Below are positions 45,720-57,260 of a stretch of DNA of 64,000 bases, one piece after another. The position numbers and the translations under genes were made by a program. Origin of the DNA: Mercurialis annua (lineage: Eukaryota; Streptophyta; Magnoliopsida; Malpighiales; Euphorbiaceae); the NCBI RefSeq assembly GCF_937616625.2, contig NC_065571.1:11844501-11908500 (forward strand). The letters run 5' to 3'. Below the pieces are notes generated by a model. It worked only from the letters and a program-made list of their open reading frames with translations, did not search any database and was not told where the DNA came from. Each line of letters opens with the position of its first letter. The stretch's first letter is position 1.

Positions 45720-46255
45720 AAGAAATTTTTAGTTAGACTAAGTGTATCACGTCGTCATCCATGGAATAATCTATAATATTATGGCACGCTATTAAAATAA
45801 GAACTAATATCATAAAAATTCACCAATTTTACACGTTTTAATCACGCAGTTTAAAGTTTCTCATTTTCATGCACGAACTACCACTTTTTCTCAAATTTAT
45901 ACACATTGCTGAGGTGTCACGGCTCCATTGGTGTAATTCGTTGAGGTGGAGGTCATTTTACACCAATGAATGAGTGACACCTCAGCACCGTGCATGAATT
46001 TGAGAAAAAGTGGTAGTTCGTGCATGAAAATGAGAAAATTTACACTACGTGATTAAAATGAAAAAACATGTGAAGTTCGTGATTTTTTTTGACATTAAAC
46101 CCTTAAAATAATGACACTATTATAATTCTTTTGTTACTTTTTTCAACATTGAAATAGTAATATTACGATAGTGCCACTATTTTAATAATGTGTCATAATA
46201 TAATAGAGTTGATCCATAGGTGACATGGTACACTCGGTTTATGTAAGAAATTTTC
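45720..46255. mobile_element. Mutator-type MITE (related to 7602-7823) with a MITE nested in it
   Basis: The ends AAGAAATTTTTAGTTAGAC and the inverse of GTTTATGTAAGAAATTTTC match the 7.6-kb element. Perfect 9-bp duplications TTCACTTTA lie at 45711-45719 and 46256-46264. The inner 45801-46102 is a separate element. Without it and its extra target copy the host MITE is about 225 bp, like its relative. Confidence 0.9.
45801..46102. mobile_element. Nested Mutator-type MITE, 302 bp (TGTCATAAAAATTCACC family)
   Basis: The arms of about 110 bp include CATAAAAATTCACC, GAACTACCACTTTTTCTC and their inverses. Perfect 9-bp duplications TTAAAATAA lie at 45792-45800 and 46103-46111, inside the arm of the host MITE. 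It is therefore the younger of the two. Confidence 0.92.
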
Positions 46256-46576
46256 TTCACTTTAATGTTAAATTAATTTCATAGTTTAGCACTAAACCAT
46301 CTATTTAAAAAAAAAACAAATTCAGAAAAGTTAAAAATAATGTAATTTTCTACAAAATGTAAAAACCAAGTAATACTTTTTTTTAAATGAAGTAATTGTA
46401 GCAAATTCTTAATTAGTGTCTAAATTCCGATGTCTTTATTTATAACAATTGAAAACGCCAAATAATAACTAATGTAAATAAAATTAGAACATATTCAATT
46501 CTGTGCCAAATACTCTCGCAATGCTATAATTTAGTATTTAAAATAGAAAATACATCTTCATTGTTGTGCTATTTCA

Positions 46577-46705
46577 TGTACTAAATTTGGCATATGCTTA
46601 AATTTATGCCAAATTTGTTAGATAGTTTAGCATATGCCAAAAAAAAAGTTTAGCATATGCCAAATTTGTTAGAAAGTTTAGCATATGCTAAATTTTAATA
46701 CATAT
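46577..46705. repeat. Tandem palindromic units TTTAGCATATGCCAAA
   Basis: About four near-copies of (G)TTTAGCATATGCYAAATTTGTTAGA occur, each centred on the palindrome GCATATGC. They lie in otherwise plain AT-rich sequence (46265-46923). Confidence 0.8.
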
Positions 46706-47878
46706 TCAAACTATTACAGATTTGCCATTAAAAACTATAACCACGTGTACAGTTTATTTATCTGATATTTTTCTAGAGTTTAGCTATTACTTTTCCTATT
46801 TTTTTCCATTATTTTTTAACAGATTCCGTGCTCTTCTACTTCTACCCATTGTTCTTTTTTTTCTTTTGATTAATTTTTTTTCATAAATCAACAATAATGG
46901 ATGAGATATAACAAAATAATGGATAAAGAATAGGCTTCTTTAAATAAGTACCCTATATGACTATACTTAATTAGATTTTTACTGTTGACCAAAAAAAAGT
47001 TGATGACATAGTTTTTAAGTTTTCAAATTGCACAAATAACTTTATAATATTTGAGGATTATTGTCAACTATAAAAAAGGAAGTAAGTGGTTAAAAAAAAC
47101 AAAATCTCATACAAAATCTTAAAGCATAAATATATACCAATTAATATTCAAGAATCTTTAATAATCCTTAATTATAGTAACTGATAATTTAAATTATATG
47201 CCATAAACGGAAAAAGGGAAACAAAAAAAATAAAATGATTAAAAAAATGAAAATAACAAATATTTGAGAAATAAAAAAAATCCAGCAAAACAAGAAATTC
47301 ATCAACTCATCATAAACAATCAACAAATATGAATACACAATATAAATTCATTTATTTGTAAAAAAAATCGATATACTGTCAGTTTACATATAGTTAACCA
47401 TTAATAAATTAAATTTAATAAAAAAAACTATTAACATCATAAAATCATTTTTAGATAAATCTAATAATAATATATTCCTCAAATTAACAGTACACCAAAT
47501 TAGTTAACTGTCAATTAACCAGTAATCACTTATTAGTTAACTTTAACTAATAAAAAAAAGATAATTAACATTATAATAAGTACATGTTTTAGATAACAAA
47601 CACAAGTATAATTAACTAATAGTTAACCGTTAGGAAACATATACTTACCCCCTAAATATTTTCAAAATTATTCAAATATAACAAAAAAACAACTGAATAT
47701 CAAATTTCAATTATTTTAAAAATAATCATACATATAAAAATAACTGTTAGTTAACTATTAGTCACATATTAGTTAACTGTAATTAAAAAAAGTAATTATC
47801 AATATATATTCATGTTTTATATAAAAAATCATACAAAATTAGTTAACTATTAATTAACCATTAGAAAACATATAGTTA

Positions 47879-50171
47879 TGTCACGACCCAAATTATTGAG
47901 CCGAGACCGGCGCTAGGGAATGGGAGTGGTAGCTCCGAAACCCGTAGCAAGCCTAAAACCACTCTAACTTTTTTCGCGGAAACGCAAACACAACTATCCT
48001 ATAGACATATAATAAGAAAGACACGTTTACAATCATAACATAACATCATATATAAACACATCATCGATACAATCATAGTGGGCATTTCACTTCCGTAACT
48101 GGTACGTACTAGCCATTCTATCGATCAATACAAAAACTGACAACCAAAAGATGTCATATCAAACAAACATTAAACACGTACACAACCTATAAGACCTAAC
48201 TATACTAGGCTAAGACTCGTCACACGTATACTACTGCAGCACCAAGGGGTCTTGTACCCAGCACACCAAAGACGGTTTGTCTGATCCGACTCTATACACC
48301 TGGAAAACATCAATGTGAGGGGTCAGTATTTGGGGAAATACTGAGTGAGATAACACATTACTAAGGTATTATAGAAAATAACATCGCATTTAAAACAAAA
48401 CACATATATACAAACATATTATACTTCAAGCATTTGATCCGATCGAAACCCTAGTCTCTTAGCATGCATACTGAACACCATCACAACATTTAACGATCGA
48501 TCGATATGAGTCCGGGATAATTCAACCAGTCAACTCGCAGATACAATCCCCGGGATAGTTCAACCAAGTAGGCCTTGTATTGCATGCACAAACAAGTATG
48601 ATAAACAATCAATGCAATCTCTATCTATGACTTACCCGGACGCTGGTGATCACACAGCCTATTGACACCCAATAGGTAGCTTGTTTCCCCCGGATCATAT
48701 ACTAGTTTTCACAATCTATATATGTTCGATAATACGATGTATAAATTCATTTCTATCGATAAAATACTATAGCATGCGATGTAGTTTAATATTATATTTA
48801 TAATATAAAAACTATCTATTGCGTAATAATACTCAAAGTAAAGTTTAACTCACAACAATCGCTATTCCTTATATTCAAACGTAAGCTCCATACGTCATTC
48901 AATCTCTTAGCGATTCCAGCTCGTCGATCTCGTACTTCGTCGATGTATCCACTTCCTATTCAAATCATACGTACGTTTAATTCATAAACGTAGGCTTAAT
49001 ATCAAAATCCCATTTCCTTAAGGCTAAAAGTCCATTTTAGTTCCTCGGGCAAAAAGTCAACTTTGGTCCCCGCTGACCCACTGCGCGCTCGCACAGGGTG
49101 ATGTGCGTCCGCACACCTTGGGTGTGCGTCCGCACACCATCACTGGTGTGCGTCCGCACACCGCTGGTGTGCGTCCGCACACCATCACAGGTGTGCGTTC
49201 GCACACCACGTGCGACCTGAACGCAGCTCCTGAAAACGTCGTTTCCGGGCTTTCCGTCGTGCTATCTTCCGCCATACACGTATAAAACCTCATTTCCTTC
49301 AAAACCCGCAACTTCGTTTTTCCAAAAACGTTAAAAACGATCCAAAATCATTAAATTCCTAATTATAATCAAAACGGCTATATACTCGAATTTTCCACCA
49401 AATTCTCAGATTATTACCTTAAAACGATACTTGATATCGATAAAGAATTCGATTCTGAAGAAATTGCCGCTTGAATCACTTGAATCGGACGTCGAACGGC
49501 GAAACGGCGGCGAAACGACGGTGATCGTCATTTTCTCTCTTCTCTGGATCATTCCTTCTGATCCTTTCCTCATTTCCTTATGCTTAAGGAATTCTTATAT
49601 ATATCTTGGTTAATGTACTCTTTTAATCCTTCATTTCTTTAACTTAAACCATTTCTCTTTTAAACTTTCAATTTTAACTAAACGGTTATTTAAACTCGAA
49701 TATCTACGTATTATTTATATCCCAATAAATAATACTACTCCAAAAAAATAATTATTTTCGTCGATAATCTTCCAATTTCTATTCTCGAGGCTAAATTGGC
49801 TAATTTTCACTTTGGTCCTTGAATTCTTCAAAATTGACAATTTAGCCCAAAATGAATCCGCGTCCAAATTTTAAAAGGTCTCCGATTGACCTGAAACTTT
49901 TACTACCAATACTATAAAACATTTCGCGGACCTTGGCGAAATAATTCTATTTTCGGACTTAACTGGTTAAATTACCACTTTAGTCCCTGAACTCTAGTTT
50001 GTGACTTTTCTTGATATTTTTCCTTATTTTCTTATTCCAATCCATAAACAATTACGTCCTACTCCATATTATCCTTTTCTTTAATATCCAATATCTTTAT
50101 TTCTGTAACTCCGGTCCTTCTCTACCGGACACGTTGTACTGAACGGCACCTGAACTTTACGGGGTATTACA
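47879..50171. mobile_element. Solo LTR, 2293 bp, probably Ty3/gypsy
   Basis: The sequence begins TGTCACGACCC and ends GGGGTATTACA. It is flanked by perfect 5-bp duplications AGTTA (47874-47878 and 50172-50176). No gag, pol or primer-binding site is present. Length and ends fit a Ty3/gypsy LTR left by recombination between the two LTRs of one element. Transcriptional orientation cannot be told from the ends alone. It is notably richer in GC than its host element. Confidence 0.92.
49101..49207. repeat. Five copies of a GC-rich palindrome, GGTGTGCGTCCGCACACC
   Basis: Copies lie at 49101-49117 (partial start), 49120-49138, 49145-49162, 49165-49182 and 49190-49207 (CGTTCG centre). Each arm, GGTGTGCG/CGCACACC, is exactly self-complementary around TC or TT. 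Every unit holds CpG sites. The short ORFs that run through it are artefacts of the repeat. Confidence 0.95.
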
Positions 50172-50281
50172 AGTTAACCTTACAATAATTAACCATTATT
50201 TTTACATTATTGCTAATATCTCAATTAAAATAAAAAAGACAACAACTACCAGCCACCGCGCCTTCGTTCATCGTTCGCTTT

Positions 50282-50415
50282 CGTTCATCGTCCGCCTATC
50301 TTCGTCCTACTCCAACGACTTCTTTCTTCGTTCAACTCAAACCGCCTTCGTTCATCGTTCGCCTATCTTCGTCCCACTCCAACGACTGCTTTCTTCGTTC
50401 AACTCAAACCGCCTC
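50282..50415. repeat. 67-bp tandem duplication in the pyrimidine-rich core
   Basis: The unit CGTTCATCGTCCGCCTATC...AACTCAAACCGCC starts at 50282 and again at 50349, with a partial third start at 50416. Copies differ at about four positions. Confidence 0.88.
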
Positions 50416-51271
50416 CGTTCATCGTTTTTTTCAGCAGTTTGACAGAAAAAAACTGCAATATAAAAAATAATAAAGACGATTCAAAAACTTTAGAAATGCT
50501 TGCAGAATTAAAGTTTTTGTTATAAGTTAACTAATTGTGTACTAATAGTTACCTAATGGTTAACTAACATGGATAGTGACAGTAATTATTTTTAAAAAAT
50601 GCAGGAATGACAACGTTGAAGATTGTTGTTTATTATAAGATCAAAGGAATTTTAATTAAAGACGATGCAGAATTCTGAACTCTAAAAGCAATAATATATA
50701 AGGAATTTTTAGAACAATAACCTTGACATCAACAGATTTCTTGACGTTTCTGTCGTCTCCTCCATGGCTTCATATCTGCGATTTTTGGACGGCGGCAGCT
50801 TGGCAACGGCGGGCTTGAGACAAATAGTGGCTGACGGTTGCAGCAAAAGACGAATTCGATGGCGGCCGCGATGGCAGAGGGCTTGCGTCGGAGGCGGCTT
50901 GAGAGAGATGAAGAGATTTCTCGGTTGAAGGTGGGTTTTTTGGCAGCCCTTGTTTTCACCATTTTCAGAAGATATTCAACCTAATTTCTAAACAAAATGG
51001 AAAATATTTTTCTAATGATAGGAGTTACAGATTGATAGCAAGAATCTAGGGAAAATATATGAGGAAAAGGAAAGTGCATAAAGATTGTGGGTGTTATCAA
51101 AATAACGGCATTGTATTTCTTTAATTTAAAAAGTGTATTTGTGTAGAACATAAATTGTTAATTCAAAAAAAAAAGATGGCAACTGTAAATATCAAAAGAG
51201 AACTTACTCACCGTATAAATCTAATTAAGTTGTCCCAACCAAGTAACTGAACTAATTTTTTCTAAAGAATA

Positions 51272-52283
51272 TGAGTTCAACGAAATGGGTACTGTAGTTT
51301 TTCTTGTGCTGTTGTGATTTGCAAAAAGGTAATAAAATAATTTTAATGATAGATTATTACTAAAGGAGGACAATTAGGTTAATTTGATGAAAAATTAAGA
51401 CTTTTAAGGTCCATATATTTAAAATTGGTTGAATATTTATAATTATTGAGAATTTTAAAATAAAATTATTTATAGAAATGTAAATTTAGCATTTTATTTA
51501 GTATTTTGCAATAGAGTAAAATTTAATAATTTATTCTATATGTAGAATTATGCTATTTTTATGTTATAAATAGCACAAAATTACAATATGTGATGGAGAT
51601 GCGCTTATTAATATTATAGATTGTAGGACTATATTGTTTGTTTTTTTTACCATGTAAATATTAATTTTCATTAGATTAATACAAAATATTTTTATTCTAT
51701 GGTAAATTAGATAAAAGTTAAACTAAAATGATACACCCTTCATCCTACATAATTGTTTAAAAAAAAATTAATAATTTATTTTTAATTTTTTTATGTTATA
51801 TTCAATGCATCATTTCTCTTTAAAAAACATATTTTTAAATACAATAATTGAGAAAAGTAAGATAAAATTCATGTAAATAATATTTTAAGAATGAAAATAG
51901 TCAATTATAATAAGATAAAAAGAATTATTATCAACTAGATTGAACTAGAGAAAGTATCATTTCTTTTTTTTGTTTTTGGATTATGTCAGAATTTTTTAAA
52001 AAAAAGGCTTAATCAATCAAAAATATGAAATATTTTAATCATTTATTGTACCTTTTTTGCAATTTTTATATTTTTGATATTTCTTGCCAATATTAGAGGG
52101 TAAAATGATTCTTTGTTCAGAATCTTATAGACATCTATAAATTTGTTGAAAATTTACAAATGTGAAAGTAAATTTTTTTGCTAATTAAATAATTATTCTT
52201 CTAATAGAAAAGTTAAAAGTAAGAATTCAATTTAAGATAAAATTATAAGTTCACATTTTTGTTTCTAAAACTACAAAAATGTG
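51272..52283. other. Intergenic AT-rich stretch
   Basis: One kilobase without recognisable coding frames, element ends or repeats. Confidence 0.5.
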
Positions 52284-52570
52284 TATAAATTTGAGAAAAT
52301 TAGGAAAAATACTCTCTTTTTAAAAATAATAGGATTTCCTACCTCAAGAAGGAAAAGATAGAGAAAATACCTCACCCTTTTACTATAATTATTTTTTTAC
52401 TCTAAGACATATTTATATTATAATTATACCTACTTTTTATTATTATTTTACTCTAATCATATTTCTTTTACTCTAATCATATACTATCTGTCATTTTTTT
52501 TCTCTTTCTCTTTCCTTTCTCTTTCTTCTTCTTTCTCTTCTCTTCTCTGCTTTCTTTTTTTTTCGCCATT

Positions 52571-52612
52571 TTTCTTCTTCTTCTTCTTCTTCTTCTTCTT
52601 CTTCTTCTTTAT
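52571..52612. repeat. (TTC)n microsatellite
   Basis: About twelve uninterrupted TTC units lie within the pyrimidine-rich core of the element. Confidence 0.95.
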
Positions 52613-52869
52613 TCTTCTTTTCTTCTCCATTTTTATTCTTTTTTTCGTCATCGTTCCTTCATCGATCCGTTGTCGCTCCGCCATCGTTTCGTCGTCGCTC
52701 CGCCGTTCTTTCATATTTGATTTTAGCGATTTTTTTCTTAATTCGTGGTGATAAATACAATTCATTTTAACTTTCAGATCTAAATAAATTAATCTTGATT
52801 TTTTTCAATTTTAGATCTAAAAAGCTGCATGAAAAACGATTTTCTGCACAAAAAACGATTTTCTGCAAA

Positions 52870-53460
52870 CAAAACAGCATCTGATTATCATATGAGTATC
52901 ACTGCATTATCATCACATTATCATAACACTGCAGAAAAAATTATTTTTTTTATAAAAAAACAGCCTCTGAATATCATATGAGTATCACTGTATTATCATA
53001 ACATTGCGGGGAAAAAATTCTGCATAAAATAATGTTTGATTATAAAATCGTTATCATAATATTATCATATTTTGTTATCATAACATTATCATATGATACC
53101 GAGATGATGATATTCATGGTATCAAGATGATAATGTTATGATAATATCTATGATTATGTTATGATAAAACAATATTTGATTATCATGTCAGTATCAGTAT
53201 ATTATCATGTTGTTATCATAACACTACAGTAAGATAACTAGATGATAATGAAATATGATAATGTTATGATAATATCTATGACTATGTTATGATAAAACGG
53301 TATCTGATTATCATCTCAGTATCAGTATATTATCATGTTGTTATCATAACACTGCAGTAAGATAACTAGATGATAATGAAATATGATAATTGGATGATAA
53401 CGTGCGCAAAAATATAATTACAGAAGGATTTATGATAACCAGATGATAACAGAGTAAAAT
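52870..53460. repeat. Array of GATAATGTTATGATAATATC-like units
   Basis: Variants of TTATCAT(A/G)ACATTATCAT in both orientations fill almost 600 bases. A longer unit of about 120 bases (CTCAGTATCAGTATATTATC...) is repeated at about 53185 and 53315. Confidence 0.88.
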
Positions 53461-53759
53461 CATAAATATTTTTAAACCCAGAGTAAAAACATAAATCTGA
53501 AAAAAAAACGTGAGGTATTTTCTGCAACTTTTCCGTGTTGAGGTAAAATGTGCAAATATTTTCATTTTTGGAGTAAATACCTAAACTTCCCTATAAATTT
53601 GAATCTCGTCCAAATGCCATGGGCTAATTTCCTCTTTACGTGCATGTTCTATTGTCATGGTCTAAGGGCTCCTTACAGGTCCAAAACAAACTCAGAATGA
53701 GTCTACACCACAAACGTCAGAAAGTGTCAAATTGTAGTTTATACATCTAAATCAAATTA

Positions 53760-53895
53760 ATTCTTTTTTAAATATATATAATTGCGGGAGAAAAAAATGC
53801 TTGTGAGAGAAATTAAATGCACGACCTAACAACATGTTGTCCAACACTTATACCATTTTATCTATAGCTTATTGGTAATTAATTTTTTTATTGCA
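53760..53895 (-). mobile_element. Possible SINE fragment, minus strand
   Basis: On the minus strand AATGGTATAAGTGTTGGAC resembles a tRNA-like A-box region and AGGTCGTGCATTTAAT a decayed B box. Weak evidence, without ends. Confidence 0.3.
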
Positions 53896-53989
53896 ACCAA
53901 AAAAAAATTCAACTAACAATTTTTAAAAATAAATTATTATAGTAGTTTTGTTGAACTTTATTTATTTTAATAGTTTACAATATTAAAAA

Positions 53990-54280
53990 GGCTACATGGT
54001 CAAAAAAGGCCAAATCTTTCATAAAAGTTTCACAAAAGTCAAACTTTTCAATGTTATCCAATTCGTCCCGAAATGCATGATTTCGTTTCAATCATGTCAA
54101 ATTATGCAATTTTGCTCATTTGACGTTTACGTGGTACTGATGTGGGCACATAAGTAAATTTGTGTAGTTGGATATAATTGAAACGAAATCATACGTTTCA
54201 GGACAAATTGGATAAAATTAAAAGATTTGAACTGTTATAAAATTTTTATAAAAAATTTGACCTGTTTTGATCATATGTCC
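53990..54280. mobile_element. MITE (same family as 28814 and 44929), 291 bp
   Basis: GGCTACATGGTCAAAAAAGG at the left and the inverse of TTTTGATCATATGTCC at the right frame arms with TCCAATTCGTCC and ATTTCGTTTCAAT. The flanks TATTAAAAA and TATGAAAAT are a poor but possible duplication. Confidence 0.75.
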
Positions 54281-54608
54281 TATGAAAATGACTAAAAGTG
54301 AGTGAACTTTATTTCCAAATAAAAAGAGGAAAGTATAGGCTTTATACCTTTTGAAATTTATTTACAAAGATGTTTTAAATTTTTAAAATTATAATTTCTA
54401 ATTTATTATTTCAACAGTTTTAACTTATATTTAAATTTTATTTATAATTTTACTGAAACAAGATAATGATGGTCAGGACAGCAGCGAACGGTGAGCAGCT
54501 GTCGAAATCCAATGAATGGTTGCTGAAATTTGGCTATTATTTTGATCAGGTGACGATAATCAATGGTAGTTGAGAGTATCTCAGATGCTATTCTTTATTT
54601 TAAAAAGT

Positions 54609-54810
54609 AGGATTGAGATTCTTTCAAGTTCAAATGAACTTGAGGGGGTCATGTTTACGATCTACATCGTTCACTATAATATGAATGGTGTAGATTAATT
54701 TGATTAAAATTGTACCTTTTTGATTTACACCGTTCATATTACAATAAACGGTGTAGATCGTGAACATGACCCCCTCAAGTTTATTTTAAACTTGAGAGAA
54801 TCCCAATCCT
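54609..54810. mobile_element. Foldback MITE, copy 1 of a tandem pair, 202 bp
   Basis: AGGATTGAGATTCTTTCAAG at the left is mirrored by CTTGAGAGAATCCCAATCCT at the right. Four copies of an (A)ACGGTGTAGAT/ATCTACACCGT-type motif lie inside, so the strand folds along its whole length. Confidence 0.9.
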
Positions 54811-54820
54811 AAAAAAATAG

Positions 54821-55021
54821 AGGATTGTGATTCTCTCAAGTTTATTTTGAACTTGAAGGAGTCATGTTCACGATATACACCGTTTATTTTGTAATGAACG
54901 GTGTAGATTAAAAAAGCACAATTTTAATCAAACTAATCTACACCGTCCCTTTTACAATGAACGGTGTAGATCGTGAACATAACCTTCTCAAGTACATTTG
55001 AATTTGAGGGAATCCCGATCC
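54821..55021. mobile_element. Foldback MITE, copy 2 of a tandem pair, 201 bp
   Basis: Same orientation and layout as the preceding copy, only 10 bp (AAAAAAATAG) away, with independent point differences. Confidence 0.9.
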
Positions 55022-56869
55022 AAAAATATATTTGTCAAAATTAAGAGCATCTTTAATATAAAAAGTAAAATATTCAATTTACATCCAATAGACTTTTTAA
55101 ATTCTAACCTTTATTCATTTATTTATTTTCCTTTAATTTAATTTTTTTACTATTTCCCTCAATATTCTAATTCGTTTATATTCTTGACTAAACTGAAAAA
55201 ACAAATTTAAATCTAATAAAAATCAAATTTATGATTAGTTTACCCAATGATCATATAAGCTATTTTTTTTTTCAAATATGAACACAAATTTGATACTAAT
55301 TTATCCAGTAATTAATTTGATGTGTTCTATACATCTTTCAAATCTCAGTTTAATTTCTAGAATTCTGTTTGATGTATGTTCATCCAAGTAAAGATTGATA
55401 AAATTTTCTCAAACGTACCAAAAATACCATCAATTTGTGTCATTATCATTGCAAACTTAAAATGCCTTAAACATATCTGCAACTTACATAAAATCTGGGT
55501 TTATATAAAAAACAAATACAGTAAACTATCAAAAGATATCATTTAATCGTTTCTAAATCTTAGTTCTATGATTGGTTTTTGACATTTAGTTGAAAACTGA
55601 GAGTTTATGCAAAAATCAATTTTAAAACTTTCTACATTATTAAATCAAAAGTTCAATTAATTTTTTTCTTCTCAAGTAAAAATGTTTTGGTGAATTCCTT
55701 TTTTTATAAAAAAAGTTGTGTTGTATTTAGTTCTTCATTTCTTCAAGAATATGATTAGTTGAATGAGTGTTGTTGGAAGACGTGAAAAATATTAACTGTA
55801 TTTTAATAATTCTGAATTTGAGATATTAAATCAATTATGGAACGAAGAGTGAAATTTAGCTCTATAGATGTGGAACCAATTCTTTATTTAAAATTTATGA
55901 AATAAAGAATCCATTGAACTCTTATTTTATAGATTAACTTTTTAATTTATGGCTTAATAGCGAAGTTGCATTTATGGCTTAATTTATGGTCTAGAAGTCA
56001 TTTTTGGTGTTCTTCGAAAGTGTTTAAAAAGTCTCTTGGGTCCTTATGAGTTTGAGTATGGTCAATTTTAATCCGTCAAATTTACAAATTGGCCTATAAA
56101 CTCTTAAAATACTGCAATTGTCCAATTTTCTAAATTTAGACTGCAATGTTTTTGAATTTTTATGAGCTGTTAGTTGTGAAAATTTATTTTAATTTGTCTT
56201 TTTTTATTATTTCAAAACAACATAAATCTCACATGAAAAGTGTAGAGCTTCAATAATGAATTTATAAGGGTTTATGCAATATAGGCTCATAAGTGTGTTG
56301 AGGGGGAAGCAATGGGCTCTCGCCCCCCTCTCCGGAGTAGGCTTGTGGGTTGGGGTTCAGGATGAAAGTCAAGTGGGCTTGTCCGAGACTTGACTAAATT
56401 TTTTGCAGCCCGTTATAATTTTATTTATTAATTAATAATTAAAGCCTTATATGTGAGAAGGCCCTATTTTAGCATATGTAAAATTAATTTTGGTCTAAGC
56501 CTAAAAATCACGTTTTTAATTAAAGATCCTCCACTAACTGATTTCGGTTTTGTTTAACTTAACCTCTTTTACGTCCTCATTCATTTTGCTTGCTGATTAC
56601 GAATTTAAAATTTAAATGAGATCATGACTAGATTAGTGGGATACGAAATGGTATCAAAAATATTATTCACTGCTACTTCTGATCCTACTTTTTTGAATAA
56701 GTAGAAGGCTTAGTTGTATCCTGGGGTATACGCAAATACTGTGAAATATACTTTAGGTTAGTGAAACATTTCACGCCTCAGAGCAAAAACACTCTGTTCA
56801 TTTCTTCAAATTACACAACACTGTTTACGCCTAATTACATTTAAATCCTTCAAATTTATAACTGTGCAT
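55022..56869. other. Intergenic stretch
   Basis: Nearly 1.9 kb without a recognisable gene. A G/C-richer patch (GGGCTCTCGCCCCCCTCTCC, about 56311) and scattered AT-rich sequence only. Confidence 0.5.
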
Positions 56870-57260
56870 TGATTGCGCATGCCTGGATTCCGACAAACAA
56901 GTCGATAGCTCGTCATCCGAACAAAATTATCTGGAAATCATCATTTAACGCTTCAGTCACTTATCACTTTTTACCTGTTCGGAAAATAAATGTCTACAAG
57001 TAGTTGAAAGGATGTCTATAATGTTACTCAGGCTACTAATCATCAAATATTCCGTCTTTCTCAAGCCTGGAGAATCACTCAGGATAATATGCATCTCAAA
57101 TCAAGGTTTCAGGTATCACATTTCAGTTTAGTATCTCGGAAGTTCAATATTGAGGTTTGCAAAGTTTTGTATTCTAAATTGCTAAGTTTTTGAGTTTTTT
57201 AGTGTGTAATAGTAGTGCTTTTCCTTAATATAATAGCCTTCTTTGATAGAAAAAAAAAAA
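56870..57260 (+). pseudogene. Possible LINE 3' end
   Basis: A KLIWKSSFNASVTYH-like stretch near 56920 recalls the region before the zf-RVT of plant LINEs. The segment ends AATATAATAGCCTTCTTTGATAG followed by ten A (57250-57260), a typical LINE tail. Coding similarity is weak. Confidence 0.4.

Larger units (their letters stand above)
46933..51262. mobile_element. Non-coding Mutator-type element interrupted by a solo LTR, 4330 bp
   Basis: The left arm GGCTTCTTTAAATAAG...CTTAATTAGATTT is inverted at the right (AAATCTAATTAAG...GTAACTGAACTAA). Perfect 9-bp duplications TAAAGAATA lie at 46924-46932 and 51263-51271. Inside are arrays with TTAGTTAACTRTTA motifs (47380-47878 and 50172-50580) and a pyrimidine-rich CTTCGTTCATCG block (50262-50425). 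Subtracting the solo LTR and its duplication leaves about 2.0 kb. A 77-codon minus frame at 50962-50729 (MVKTRAAKKPTF) is the only candidate ORF and has no recognised family. Confidence 0.8.
52295..53591. mobile_element. Non-coding Mutator-type element, 1297 bp
   Basis: Arms of about 100 bp: the left has AGGAAAAATACTC, TTACCTCAA-like and GAGAAAATACCTCAC blocks, inverted at the right with GTGAGGTATTTTCTGC and GAGTAAATACC. A perfect 11-bp duplication TATAAATTTGA lies at 52284-52294 and 53592-53602. The core has (CTT)n and TCGTCGTCGCTCCGCC tracts (52490-52710), then arrays of TTATGATAATRTTATCAT motifs to 53460. The 93-codon lysine-rich minus frame at 52484-52765 is only the (TTC)n tract read as protein. 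Confidence 0.85.

Noticed and set aside
49057..49311. Cys/Arg/Thr-rich minus-strand ORF of 84 codons and its plus-strand counterpart
   Set aside because: Both are translations of the palindromic repeat array in the solo LTR, with no family resemblance.
50729..50962. 77-codon minus-strand ORF beginning MVKTRAAKKP
   Set aside because: It lies in a non-coding Mutator-type element and has no recognised family. Kept only as a note in that element's entry.
52484..52765. Lysine/arginine/glutamate-rich minus-strand ORF
   Set aside because: It is a (TTC)n/(CTT)n pyrimidine tract read as GAA/AAG codons, inside a transposon core.
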